Assembly: GCA_938016265.1 (NCBI GenBank)
Contig: CALLWB010000068.1
Span: 1 to 64,000, forward strand
Direction: 5' to 3'
DNA: 64,000 nt
Origin: an uncultured Saprospiraceae bacterium
GTDB lineage: Bacteria > Bacteroidota > Bacteroidia > Chitinophagales > Saprospiraceae
Part shown: positions 27,013 to 35,505 of the stretch, piece by piece
How positions within the stretch are numbered: the first letter of the stretch is position 1
Layout: each line of letters starts with the position of its first letter
Notes under the pieces: generated by a model
The model's input: only the letters and a program-made list of their open reading frames with translations
The model's database searches: none
Told to the model about the DNA's origin: nothing
Made by a program: the position numbers and the translations under genes

Positions 27013-27444
27013 ATGAGAATCACCTTGATTTCAATCCTTGTTTTTTGTTTTGTAATGCTGCTTAGTTGTGCTGACACAAACAACAACAAACCATTCGTCC
27101 ACCCCATCAATCCTAATGGAGACAGTGAGTTGGCACTCTTGATGCGCGACATGTTTGAGGAAGGAATGAATATGAGAGAGGAAGTCAAACAAGGCAAAAT
27201 ACCAACGTCAATTCTAGAATTTGAAAAGATTCATTCTGCAAAAGCGACAGAACCAGAAAAAGCCGCTTCGGACGAATACAAGGAATATTCTGCTTCTTTT
27301 CTCCAAACGATTGCTGCCTTAAAAACTGGGGATGAAGAAGATGCTACCCATTTGTATACCGCGATGGTCAATAGTTGTATGAGTTGCCATCAGGCAATGT
27401 GTCCGGGCCCAATGGTCAGAATCAAAAAAATGTATTTAGAATAG
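27013..27444 (+). CDS. Lipoprotein with a single CxxCH haem-binding motif
   Basis: A 143-residue lipoprotein. The N-terminal signal ends VMLLSC (Cys19). The mature helix-rich part carries one c-type haem attachment motif CMSCH (residues 122-126) close to the C-terminus, which matches the arrangement of class II (c-prime) cytochromes rather than class I. The position of the motif and the all-helical composition support this. It lies 7 bp after the M28 gene in the same operon. A role in electron transfer is plausible but not proved. Confidence 0.7.
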   Translation: MRITLISILVFCFVMLLSCADTNNNKPFVHPINPNGDSELALLMRDMFEEGMNMREEVKQGKIPTSILEFEKIHSAKATEPEKAASDEYKEYSASFLQTIAALKTGDEEDATHLYTAMVNSCMSCHQAMCPGPMVRIKKMYLE

Positions 27445-27558
27445 AAGGCAAGCGTATTTCAAGGAGTTTTGTCGGAATTTTCGAGGTTTAGGTAGAATTC
27501 TTTAGTATCTTCCGTGCCATTTTGCCAATTTCAAAGAATATAATAGTAGATACAATAT

Positions 27559-28461
27559 ATGAATGTACTGGAACTTGATCAGGTAGTCAAGCAATACGAA
27601 AATCACACTGCCGTCGACAATGTCAGTTTTGCCGTCCCGGAAGGAAGCATTTACGGACTGCTGGGGCCCAATGGCGCAGGAAAAACTTCGTTGATTCGTA
27701 TTATCACTACGATCACAAAAGCGGATAGTGGAGTAGTTTACCTCAATGGGGAAAAGCTGAATAGCAACACCCCTTCTCAGATCGGATATATGCCCGAAGA
27801 ACGCGGCCTATACAAAAAAATGAAGGTAGGAGAACAGCTGATGTACCTTGCTCAACTAAAAGGGCTAAGCAAAGCCAATGCAAAAAAAGAAATCAATAGC
27901 TGGTTAGAAAAATTTGAAATCACCTCGTGGTGGGACAAAAAAGTGGACGAACTTTCTAAGGGAATGCAGCAGAAAATCCAGTTTATCTCTACCATTGTAC
28001 ACCGCCCAAAGTTATTGATACTAGATGAGCCCTTTTCCGGCTTGGACCCCATCAACACCAATCTGATAAAAGATGAAATCTATCAACTAAATCAGGAAGG
28101 AACAAGTATTATTTTTTCTACCCACCGAATGGAACAAGTAGAAGAAATCTGCGAACAAATTGTATTGATCAACAAGGGAAAAAAGGTGCTGGACGGCAAA
28201 GTAAAAGATGTCAAATTTGAGAACAAGGAGAACCTATTCCGAATCATTTTTGAAGGAACGCTGCCTGCACACATTGGTGATCACTTTAAGTTAGAATCCC
28301 TTTCGGAGAATGAATTGCTGATAAAAGTGCCACAAGGAGAAGACTCCAACCAACTATTGGCAGAATTGATTAAAAATAATGTTCACGTTGTTTCGTTTAG
28401 CGAAGTACTACCAACGCTGAATGAAATATTCATTAAACAAGTAGGAGAAAGCGATGAGTAA
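27559..28461 (+). CDS. ABC transporter ATP-binding protein (NatA-like)
   Basis: A 300-residue ATPase: Walker A GPNGAGKTSL (about 35-44), Q-loop in IGYMPEERGLYKKM, signature ELSKGMQQKIQ near 136, Walker B KLLILDEPFSGLDP near 155, and H-loop STHRM near 190. The C-terminal DUF4162-like tail (about 215-300) is typical of NatA-type ATPases that pair with ABC-2 permeases. It overlaps the permease gene by 8 bp. This pair resembles sodium-extruding or drug-export NatAB systems; the substrate is unknown. Confidence 0.9.
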   Translation: MNVLELDQVVKQYENHTAVDNVSFAVPEGSIYGLLGPNGAGKTSLIRIITTITKADSGVVYLNGEKLNSNTPSQIGYMPEERGLYKKMKVGEQLMYLAQLKGLSKANAKKEINSWLEKFEITSWWDKKVDELSKGMQQKIQFISTIVHRPKLLILDEPFSGLDPINTNLIKDEIYQLNQEGTSIIFSTHRMEQVEEICEQIVLINKGKKVLDGKVKDVKFENKENLFRIIFEGTLPAHIGDHFKLESLSENELLIKVPQGEDSNQLLAELIKNNVHVVSFSEVLPTLNEIFIKQVGESDE

Positions 28462-29785
28462 ACTTTGGCTGATTATAAAACGAGAATATTTTACACGGGT
28501 AACGAAGAAGACGTTTATCCTCGCCACATTAGGTACTCCCCTGGCTATTGCACTCTTCCTGGCAGTAGAGATCTACGTATTGAGTTATGAAAGCGAGAGT
28601 AACCGTATTGCAGTAGTAGACGACTCTGGTCTTGTAAAAGGTACAACAAAAGCACTAGGTGATAATAAAACGGTTAAGTTTTTCCTAAAGAATGAAACCT
28701 TTGAAGAACTCCAAAAGACCTACAAAGAACAAAACTACGACGGGATTCTCCATCTGCCGGCAAAGCTTACCACCAGCAAAAACAAAGACCTAGACATCGT
28801 TTATTTCTCTGAAGACAAATTAGGTATCGTCTCCAAAGATTTCATAGAAAAGAAAATCGGTACTCGGCTAGAAGAATACCGCATTGAACAATCCGGCTAC
28901 GACCGAAAAGTCCTCGACGGGTTTGAAACACAAATCGCCCTCAATCAAAAAACAGGTAACAAGGAAGAAGACGACAAGAGTTTTAGCGCAGAAATAGCCT
29001 CTTTTATTGGGTTATTGGTTGGTTATATCATGTTTTTTGTAGTCCTCATCTACGGATCGATGGTCATGCGGAGCGTGATGGAGGAAAAAACGAATCGTAT
29101 TGTAGAAGTCATTATTTCTTCAGTCAAACCCTTTCAGTTGATGTTAGGGAAAATAATTGGTGTTGGAATGGTCGGTCTTACCCAGTTGGGTATTTGGGCG
29201 ATATTGATTCCTGCGATTGTGATGCTGACCTCTATGGTAATCGGCGGAAATGTGGATCCAGATTCGATGCAAGATATGGGTGCGCTTGGAGGAGGCGATA
29301 TTGATCCTGAAGAAACGCTCCATAAAATAACAAAAATCATAGAAGAATTGTCCAACCTTAATTGGTGGGCGATTATACCAATTTGCCTTGCGTTTTTCCT
29401 AGGAGGCTACTTTTTGTATTCTTCGATTTTTGCGGCACTTGGTTCTGCAGTTGGCGATGATGCGGCAGAAGCTCAATCCCTTACCATTCCGATCACGGGA
29501 ATATTGATGCTTGGATTTTTGTTGATGATTGCTGCGGTCCGTAATCCTAATAGTGGGCTCGCGTTTTGGTCCTCTATGATTCCATTTTTCTCTCCCATAC
29601 TGATCCCTGCGAGACTGGCGTTTAATCCGCCTTGGTGGGAGATCCTGCTTTCGTTTGTTTTGTTGGTGGGGGCTGCCTTGTTTTTTGTCTGGCTGTCTGC
29701 TCGAATTTATCGTGTTGGAATATTGATGTACGGTAAGAAGGCAACGATGAAGGAGATTGCGAAATGGATGTTTTATAAGGATTGA
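28454..29785 (+). CDS. ABC-2 type transporter permease (NatB-like)
   Basis: A 443-residue permease. One N-terminal helix (about 22-43, LATLGTPLAIALFLAVEIYV) is followed by a large extracytoplasmic domain (about 45-185) and then five or six helices in the second half, including GLLVGYIMFFVVLIYGSMV, the EEKTNRIVEVIISSVKPFQL coupling motif near 210 that is typical of NatB, and VGLTQLGIWAILIPAIVML. It is translated together with the ATPase (8-bp overlap). Confidence 0.88.
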   Translation: MSKLWLIIKREYFTRVTKKTFILATLGTPLAIALFLAVEIYVLSYESESNRIAVVDDSGLVKGTTKALGDNKTVKFFLKNETFEELQKTYKEQNYDGILHLPAKLTTSKNKDLDIVYFSEDKLGIVSKDFIEKKIGTRLEEYRIEQSGYDRKVLDGFETQIALNQKTGNKEEDDKSFSAEIASFIGLLVGYIMFFVVLIYGSMVMRSVMEEKTNRIVEVIISSVKPFQLMLGKIIGVGMVGLTQLGIWAILIPAIVMLTSMVIGGNVDPDSMQDMGALGGGDIDPEETLHKITKIIEELSNLNWWAIIPICLAFFLGGYFLYSSIFAALGSAVGDDAAEAQSLTIPITGILMLGFLLMIAAVRNPNSGLAFWSSMIPFFSPILIPARLAFNPPWWEILLSFVLLVGAALFFVWLSARIYRVGILMYGKKATMKEIAKWMFYKD

Positions 29786-29876
29786 TTTGGGTAGATTTCT
29801 GAACGATCTCGTAGAGTTTTGAATGTGGTCTGACTTTCGGCAATTCAAAAGTGATGGAACCATGACGGCGGATATC

Positions 29877-29963
29877 AGTGCGATCCCTTCTTTGCGTTAA
29901 ACTCCGTACCTCCGTGTCTCCGCATTTAAAAACACTCCAGTGCGATCCATTCTTTGCGTTAAA
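29877..29963. repeat. Direct repeat with CTTTGCGTT core in an intergenic gap
   Basis: Two 25-bp copies (29877-29901 and 29939-29963), one mismatch apart and 62 bp in step. They share GTGCGATCC and CTTTGCGTTAAA. Further partial copies follow (TTGCGTCTTTGCGTTC near 29977-29992). Such TTTGCG-type runs occur between genes in several Bacteroidota; what they do is unknown. The 232-bp gap (29786-30017) holds no supported gene. Confidence 0.55.
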
Positions 29964-30017
29964 ACCTTTGCTTCATTGCGTCTTTGCGTTCAAAATTATT
30001 CATTCTGGCATTAAACC

Positions 30018-31169
30018 CTACAAGAAAAAACCAAGACCAATAGCACCAAATATCAGCAAATACCCCGGCACTTTACCAAACTCCAACAACAAAAAAGCCA
30101 GGATAGCCAAACCGTACGACCACCAAACCACTTCCAGACTACCGCCTAAAATAAACACCGCCGCCAGAATCAGACCACCCGCAGTCGCATTCACACCAGG
30201 CATCGCGCGCTGGATCACAGGATACTGCTTTAGGTACGTCCAAACTGGATAAACAAAAAAGATGAGCAGTGTCCCTGGAAGAAAAATTGCCAATGCACCA
30301 AGTAGACAGCCCATCAGTTGAGCACCATCACGCATGGCCAACCCACCAGCAAATGCACTAAATGAAAAAACAGGTCCGGGCATGCCTTGCACCAACCCAT
30401 ATCCAGTAAGGAACTCTTCGTTAGTTAGGTAATTTTTGACATCAACCATCTCTGTTTGCATGACAGGAATAAGGACTTGCCCTCCGCCAAAGATGATACT
30501 TCCAAACCGATAAAAACTTTCGAAAAGCACTAGCAATTTATCGTCTGAAAACTCAACCGCTACTCTCCCGCCTATTAAGATCAGTAAAAACAAACCCAAA
30601 AATTTCCATTGGATTGCTGGACGCTCTACTAAATTTTGTGTGGCAGATTTCCCTAAAAAGTTGGTCGTGATCCCGCCTAGGATGATTAGTAACGGAAAAA
30701 TCCAGGCTTGTCGTATTAATATTGCAGCAATGCCAGACAAAAGAAAGAGCATTCCCGTAAGGGAAGATTTAATCACCTTCCTTCCAATTTTGTAGGCCGC
30801 ATAGATGATAAATCCTACGGCAACCGCAGGTACATACTTGAAGATGTTACTACTGTCGTAGGTTTCAGTGAGCCACAAATATCCAAAACTAAGCAACGAC
30901 ATCCCAATGACAGCGGGCATCACCCAGGTCATTAGTGTCAGAAAGGCGAGGGTTGGCCCTCCAAGTTTATAGCCGATGGAGGTAATGGTTTGTGTAGATG
31001 TTGGCCCTGGGAGAATAGAACAGAGTGCCATCAATTCGATTAATTCTTCTTCGGTCAGGTAGTTTTTCCGCTTTACAAGGTGCTCTAATGCTAGCGCGAT
31101 ATGCGCACTTGGTCCACCAAATGCAGAAAAAGAAAGGATCAAAATATCTTTCAGAAATGCAGTGTTCAT
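30018..31169 (-). CDS. chrA: Chromate transporter ChrA (two-domain form)
   Basis: A 383-residue protein with two CHR halves: the first begins LSFSAFGGPSAHIA and continues LCSILPGPTSTQTITSIGYK; the second has FGGGQVLIPVMQTEM and GLVQGMPGPVFSFSAFAGGLA. These are the duplicated GGP and PGP signatures of long-chain chromate ion transporters, which exchange chromate for sulphate. About ten hydrophobic segments are visible. The gene stands alone; there is no chrB or chrC beside it. Physiologically it may export another oxyanion. Confidence 0.9.
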   Translation of the reverse strand: MNTAFLKDILILSFSAFGGPSAHIALALEHLVKRKNYLTEEELIELMALCSILPGPTSTQTITSIGYKLGGPTLAFLTLMTWVMPAVIGMSLLSFGYLWLTETYDSSNIFKYVPAVAVGFIIYAAYKIGRKVIKSSLTGMLFLLSGIAAILIRQAWIFPLLIILGGITTNFLGKSATQNLVERPAIQWKFLGLFLLILIGGRVAVEFSDDKLLVLFESFYRFGSIIFGGGQVLIPVMQTEMVDVKNYLTNEEFLTGYGLVQGMPGPVFSFSAFAGGLAMRDGAQLMGCLLGALAIFLPGTLLIFFVYPVWTYLKQYPVIQRAMPGVNATAGGLILAAVFILGGSLEVVWWSYGLAILAFLLLEFGKVPGYLLIFGAIGLGFFL

Positions 31170-31292
31170 CTAATCAATTATTTGCTCGAAAGATAATTAT
31201 ATTTTACGTACTCAAGAAAACATACAGCCGTAAAAAAAATCCTTCCCCAAAAAACTTTGAAGAAGGACTTTCTTATTAATACACTAGTTAAA

Positions 31293-31826
31293 CTACTTAA
31301 GTAATTCTTCGAATTTAACGTCTTTATATTTGGCAGTAATGACTTCTTTTAGCTCCTTTCGGGCAAAGAAGATCCTACTTTTCACAGTGCCAAGTGGCAA
31401 ATCCAATTGTTCGGCGATCTCCTGATATTTATATCCGTGGAAATGCATCATAAAAGGAATTTTAATCCCGTCGTCCAGATTGTCGATAATCTTCGTCAGC
31501 TCCTTCATGATGATATTCGAATTGGCTTGATTGCCAACTATTGATTTTCCAGAATTTATGTAAAATAAATTGTCTGTTGAATCTATAATTGTCTTGGCCT
31601 TCGATTTTTTTCGGTAGTTATTAATGAAGATATTCTTCATAATCGTAAACAACCATGCCTTGAAATTGGTACCAGGTCTAAACTTATCTTTATTCGTAAT
31701 TGCTCTGAAAGCAGTCTCTTGAAACAAATCTTTCGCGTCCTCTACGTTCTTTGTCAAATTGTATGCAAATGAATTTAGAACCGCGGTCATTTGATCAAAC
31801 TTTGTATGAAATTCTACTGTTGACAT
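31293..31826 (-). CDS. ECF-family RNA polymerase sigma factor
   Basis: A 177-residue sigma-70 family protein of the ECF group: region 2 (about 18-85) with VEDAKDLFQETAFRA and FKAWLFTIMKNIFINNYRK, a linker, then region 4 (about 110-165) with IPFMMHFHGYKYQEIAEQLD and LGTVKSRIFFARKEL. No anti-sigma gene (FecR or zinc-finger type) follows, so it may be controlled at the level of its own promoter, which has a perfect -7 box at 31847-31854. Target genes unknown. Confidence 0.92.
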   Translation of the reverse strand: MSTVEFHTKFDQMTAVLNSFAYNLTKNVEDAKDLFQETAFRAITNKDKFRPGTNFKAWLFTIMKNIFINNYRKKSKAKTIIDSTDNLFYINSGKSIVGNQANSNIIMKELTKIIDNLDDGIKIPFMMHFHGYKYQEIAEQLDLPLGTVKSRIFFARKELKEVITAKYKDVKFEELLK

Positions 31827-31846
31827 ATCTCCTTGTTTTGTTTAAC

Positions 31847-31854
31847 CAAATATA
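31847..31854 (-). promoter_or_regulatory. Perfect -7 box (TATATTTG) of the sigma-factor gene
   Basis: TATATTTG on the minus strand with CTTG about 20 bp upstream (31875-31878), 20 bp before the ATG at 31826. Confidence 0.6.
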
Positions 31855-32298
31855 GGCAAAGATTAAACAAAACACAAGTATTCTCAACAAAATGATAACT
31901 AAACCCTACGCATAAAGAGTGCCAAAACGCAATATTTAATACTTAAACCTCTATTAAACAAATCATTGTGTTACAATTTGCAATTCCGCGACAAAACGTT
32001 AAACTTTCAAAAAATAATGAAAGATCGTTGTTTCCTATTTGGCCATAGACAAAGGCTATCAAAAATATATACGGTTTTTACTGTTTTAATGGTGTCACAA
32101 AAGGAAAAAGGTAGGCCTTCACACCAAAATCTAATCTGAAGCGCATCTTATATTAAATTCTAATTATGAAAACATCCCCAAAGCCTCCACAGATAAAATG
32201 GTGCTTCGATATTCGGTGAAATATCCGAAAGGCAGGACCATCGATTTAGAATAAATATGGTTGTAAGTGTTGTTGCAGCTTGAGATTAAAGCTTTTCT
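31855..32298. other. Gap without a supported gene
   Basis: A stretch of about 440 bp between the sigma factor and the tandem repeat. A 40-codon frame (ATG 32017 to TGA 32137-32139) and several shorter ones occur, but no family, signal or membrane pattern supports them. The sigma-factor promoter lies at its left edge. I see nothing else that can be named. Confidence 0.4.
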
Positions 32299-32365
32299 GG
32301 AAGCCAGCCCAGTGGAAGCCAGCCCAGTGGAAGCCAGCCCAGTGGAAGCCAGCCCAGTGGAAGCC
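32299..32365. repeat. 15-bp tandem repeat, 4.5 copies
   Basis: Four perfect copies of GGAAGCCAGCCCAGT (32299-32358) and a 7-bp partial copy (32359-32365), with no mismatch between copies. The last base is 14 bp from the stop codon of the acyl-CoA-ligase-like gene. The run is GC-rich in an AT-rich area. A 15-bp unit keeps frame if translated. Confidence 0.95.
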
Positions 32366-32379
32366 CCTTAGTCGAGTCA

Positions 32380-33723
32380 TTAGCCTAACTCAAGAATATT
32401 GCCTTCAATAACCTGCCCAGCATCGTCCGTGATAAAGTATCCATCTTTTGTATAGGAATTGCTTGTCGCGAACGGTGCCTGGTTCCAATAGCCGCTAGAC
32501 AATTGTGTCCCTTTTAAAGCAAGCAGTCCTGAGTCTTCCATCTTTACTTCTAAACCAGAAAGGATTGCACCGATACAGGACAGCTCTTTTCTGCCTGGAA
32601 GATTGCAAGAGACGATGCCACAAGCTTCTGTCAATACATAAGCGTGGAGAATATTAAGGCCGCAAGCGCGTAAAAACTCAGCCGTCTCCTTGGGAATTGG
32701 GTCTCCGCCAGAGATTAAAAACCGAAGTCGGTCTCCGAATTTTTGCTGGATTTTATTGAGTATTAATTTTTTAGCAAGGTTGTGCTTGACTCCCAGCATT
32801 GCAGGGATTGATTTTTTCTCATATTGAATCTCCCGAATTTGCTTGCCGACTTCAATCGCCCAGGAAAACTTATTCTTTGCAGAAAACTGATCAACAATAG
32901 TTTCGCGCAGCTGGTCGTAATACCCAGGATTCGCAAAAACAACATTTGGCTTTAGCTCAATGTAAGACTGATCGGCAATAGAGGGTGGAGCCAAAACCAG
33001 CGTCCGCCCAGAGGCAAATATGAAATACAAATCAGCCATAAAAGGCAGTATTCCCGAAAGGGAAGAAACACAAAGCTGGCGAGTCATACCAGTCATTTGC
33101 TTTTCAAAATGTTTATTCAACGCAGTAACCGAACTCAGGATATTTTTATGGGACAATAAGACGCCTTTCGGCGAATTGGTCCTTCCTTTGGTATACAGGA
33201 TCGCAGCAGTATCATCCTCCTTGTTAAGCTCCGCGACTTCGTGGATTGTGCCGAAGGCTTCCGGTCGGGTTTTGAAATCAAACAACCAACTAAATGGGGC
33301 GATCCAGTCTGCTTGTTGCTCCACTTCTTCATAAACCAATACCTTCTCAAAGGAAGGCAGTTGATCCTTGATCCGAGTAACCAGATCAAGTTGTTGCTGA
33401 TTTTCAACAAAAATAAATTTTGGGTCTAAATCTTTGAGGATATGTATCGCCTCTTCATCAGTAGCATCCGGTTTTATAGCAGAATGGATGCCTCCGCCTA
33501 GCAAAATCCCAAGGCTTGTCCAAACCCACTCCACCCTGTTTTGCGACCAAATCAGGGTTCGGTCTTGCGGTTCGAGGCCAAACAGAAAATTGACAACACG
33601 AAGTGCTTTTGCCTTCAGATCCCTGTAGGTAAGCGTAGCCTTTTGTCCATCTTTAGTGTATTCCAGGGCTATCCGCCGATCGTAGGCTTCAAATTTTTCT
33701 AGTAGAAAGTGGTTTAAATTCAC
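32380..33723 (-). CDS. Truncated, degenerate acyl-CoA-ligase-like (AMP-binding) protein
   Basis: A 447-residue member of the adenylate-forming superfamily, starting at a GTG. The N-terminal fold is clear (LTYRDLKAKALRVVNFL; LLGGGIHSAIKPDATDEEA), and the A5 region is recognisable (ILHAYVLTEACGI). But the P-loop that should read like YTSGTTGxPKGV is YTKGRTNSPKGV, the TGD motif near the end reads YFITDDAGQ, and the protein stops there at ILELG. The whole C-terminal AMP-binding lid, with the A8 hinge and catalytic A10 lysine, is missing (full-length relatives have about 590-600 residues). It probably cannot form acyl-CoA unaided. It may be a decaying gene or a repurposed lipid-binding domain. A perfect -7 box lies upstream at 33750-33757. 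Confidence 0.7.
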   Translation of the reverse strand: MNLNHFLLEKFEAYDRRIALEYTKDGQKATLTYRDLKAKALRVVNFLFGLEPQDRTLIWSQNRVEWVWTSLGILLGGGIHSAIKPDATDEEAIHILKDLDPKFIFVENQQQLDLVTRIKDQLPSFEKVLVYEEVEQQADWIAPFSWLFDFKTRPEAFGTIHEVAELNKEDDTAAILYTKGRTNSPKGVLLSHKNILSSVTALNKHFEKQMTGMTRQLCVSSLSGILPFMADLYFIFASGRTLVLAPPSIADQSYIELKPNVVFANPGYYDQLRETIVDQFSAKNKFSWAIEVGKQIREIQYEKKSIPAMLGVKHNLAKKLILNKIQQKFGDRLRFLISGGDPIPKETAEFLRACGLNILHAYVLTEACGIVSCNLPGRKELSCIGAILSGLEVKMEDSGLLALKGTQLSSGYWNQAPFATSNSYTKDGYFITDDAGQVIEGNILELG

Positions 33724-33749
33724 AAGCGTTGGGGTAAATTTTTGATCTG

Positions 33750-33757
33750 CAAATTTA
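33750..33757 (-). promoter_or_regulatory. Perfect -7 box (TAAATTTG) of the acyl-CoA-ligase-like gene
   Basis: TAAATTTG on the minus strand, 26 bp before the GTG start at 33723 and inside the 48-bp gap after the amidohydrolase stop, so this gene can be transcribed independently. Confidence 0.55.
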
Positions 33758-33771
33758 TATCTTTTAACTTA

Positions 33772-35505
33772 TTATTTATAAATAAAATACACCTTTGCGA
33801 TTTTACCGTCTTCAATTTTGTAAATGGCAGTGCAATGCATCGCGTCGCGATTTGCAAAACCGGTCACTCGTTCCTGATCAATGACGGTATTGCCCATCAC
33901 AATTCTATTGACCAATTCGCAATGCAGCTCTGGCAATTTTTCAAACATGGAGGCGTAGTTTGGACGGATTACCTCTTTTCCTTTTGCCGTGAGTTTATCC
34001 GGGAAATTGTAAATTTCTACGTCGTCACTGTAGGGCTCGAGGAACGCATCGATGTCTCCTGCATTGTAGGCGTTTAGCTGTTCTTGCGCCAATTGTTCCG
34101 GTGTCGATTGTATAATGGTGTCCGGAGACATAAGGTGGCCGCTTTTTATTACTGTGTGAATATCCTTCAAAGCATCCAGGTCTGCGATTGGGTTTTGGTT
34201 GAGTAACACCAAATCTGCTATTTTTCCTGTTTCGATGCTTCCCAGTTCTTTGTCTTTTCCTAGTGTTTTTGCTCCGTTGATGGTGGAGGCTTTGAGAATT
34301 TGTTGGTTGGTGAGTCCTGATTTTTTCATTTCATCCAGCTCCTGGTAGTAAGAACTCGCATGCAGTGTCCCTATATTTCCAGCATCTGTTCCTGTGGAGA
34401 CGACGACTCCAGCATCTGTCAATGTTTTCAGGTTTTTGTTTCTGGCTGGATTTTGTTTTGCAAGGTTTGTCTTCATTCTAGGTGTATAGTCCAAATATTC
34501 AATTATCTCTTGTTCTTCCTGCAAATGTTTGGTGTCAAACAAGGAACCTAGCGGAATTGGACTAGAAATGGCCAGGTCTTCCTTTGAAGGAGAAAACTGC
34601 TGACTGAATACCTGATAATAATTGCCGTGTACGACTAATGTTGGAATATAAATGACGTTGTTCTCCTTGACCATTCTCAAAAAATCATCATCCACTTCCG
34701 TCTCAACGCTGTGCACTAAGATGTCTGCCCCTGCCTTAATTGCAAGTTTTGCCGTGTTCAATTGGGTGGCATGGACGGCTACCAGCAAATTATTCTTATG
34801 ACTTTCCTCAATGGTGGCTTTTACGATCTCGTAGTTGGACTCTGCCGTCTGTGTACGAAGGGTGATGTACCATATTTTTATAAAATCCGGTTGGTAAGGC
34901 AATTGTTTTCGGACCAATTCGCGCGCCTCTTCTGCTGTTTTTATTTTGATAATTGGCGGCTCTTCAATATCGAATGCTTTTGGCTGGTAGGTGGAGATGA
35001 GTGGGCCTGTCAAAAATACATTGGGGTGTTGATTAGATCCTTTGTATTGATCTCTGATTTTGTAGTTGTACATCGGTCCTCCGACATCGATGACCGTTGT
35101 AATCCCACATTTTAAATACCGTTGTAGCAGATCGCCAGCATTGTCGACCAGCCATTTTCTTTCTTCCTCATAACTTCTAATATGGGAAAGGGCGATGGCA
35201 TCCGGCCGAGTGTACAACCCGCCTGACTGAAACAAGTGAATGTGGGCGTCTACCAATCCAGGAATCAGCCATTTGCCGTTTCCATCTACTAAAGTCATCG
35301 TTTTTTTTGCTCTTATTTTTGAGGCGATTTTATTAATTCGTTCCCCTTCTATCAGAATGTCTCCTACATTAATTTCGCCAGTATTCACATCAATATAATT
35401 GACTTTCTGTATTAATGTTTCTTGTTGCTGGGCATTAATATTCACCATAAAAAAAAGCAGAAATATAGATAGGACAAAAAATCTCATGTTGGTATTAATT
35501 TTCAT
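33772..35505 (-). CDS. Secreted amidohydrolase with C-terminal SnoaL-like domain
   Basis: About 577 residues from the ATG at 35505 (a second ATG at 35487 is equally possible); the longer upstream frame reads through the fadJ stop region and is unlikely. Residues 1-25 are a signal peptide (MRFFVLSIFLLFFMVNINA). The amidohydrolase core carries metal ligands in VDAHIHLFQ, the Lys in DFIKIWYIT, VAVHATQLN, DILVHSVE and STGTDAGNIG. From about residue 470 the protein continues as a SnoaL-like/NTF2 cone (LNAYNAGDIDAFLEPYSDDV), a fusion that is uncommon. It belongs to the imidazolonepropionase/prolidase-like secreted amidohydrolases. The substrate is unknown. It overlaps fadJ by 11 bp on the chosen start. 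Confidence 0.8.
   Translation of the reverse strand: MKINTNMRFFVLSIFLLFFMVNINAQQQETLIQKVNYIDVNTGEINVGDILIEGERINKIASKIRAKKTMTLVDGNGKWLIPGLVDAHIHLFQSGGLYTRPDAIALSHIRSYEEERKWLVDNAGDLLQRYLKCGITTVIDVGGPMYNYKIRDQYKGSNQHPNVFLTGPLISTYQPKAFDIEEPPIIKIKTAEEARELVRKQLPYQPDFIKIWYITLRTQTAESNYEIVKATIEESHKNNLLVAVHATQLNTAKLAIKAGADILVHSVETEVDDDFLRMVKENNVIYIPTLVVHGNYYQVFSQQFSPSKEDLAISSPIPLGSLFDTKHLQEEQEIIEYLDYTPRMKTNLAKQNPARNKNLKTLTDAGVVVSTGTDAGNIGTLHASSYYQELDEMKKSGLTNQQILKASTINGAKTLGKDKELGSIETGKIADLVLLNQNPIADLDALKDIHTVIKSGHLMSPDTIIQSTPEQLAQEQLNAYNAGDIDAFLEPYSDDVEIYNFPDKLTAKGKEVIRPNYASMFEKLPELHCELVNRIVMGNTVIDQERVTGFANRDAMHCTAIYKIEDGKIAKVYFIYK

Noticed and set aside
29878-30252. A plus-strand frame antisense to the end of chrA
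   Set aside because: It is made of the intergenic repeat and the complement of chrA.
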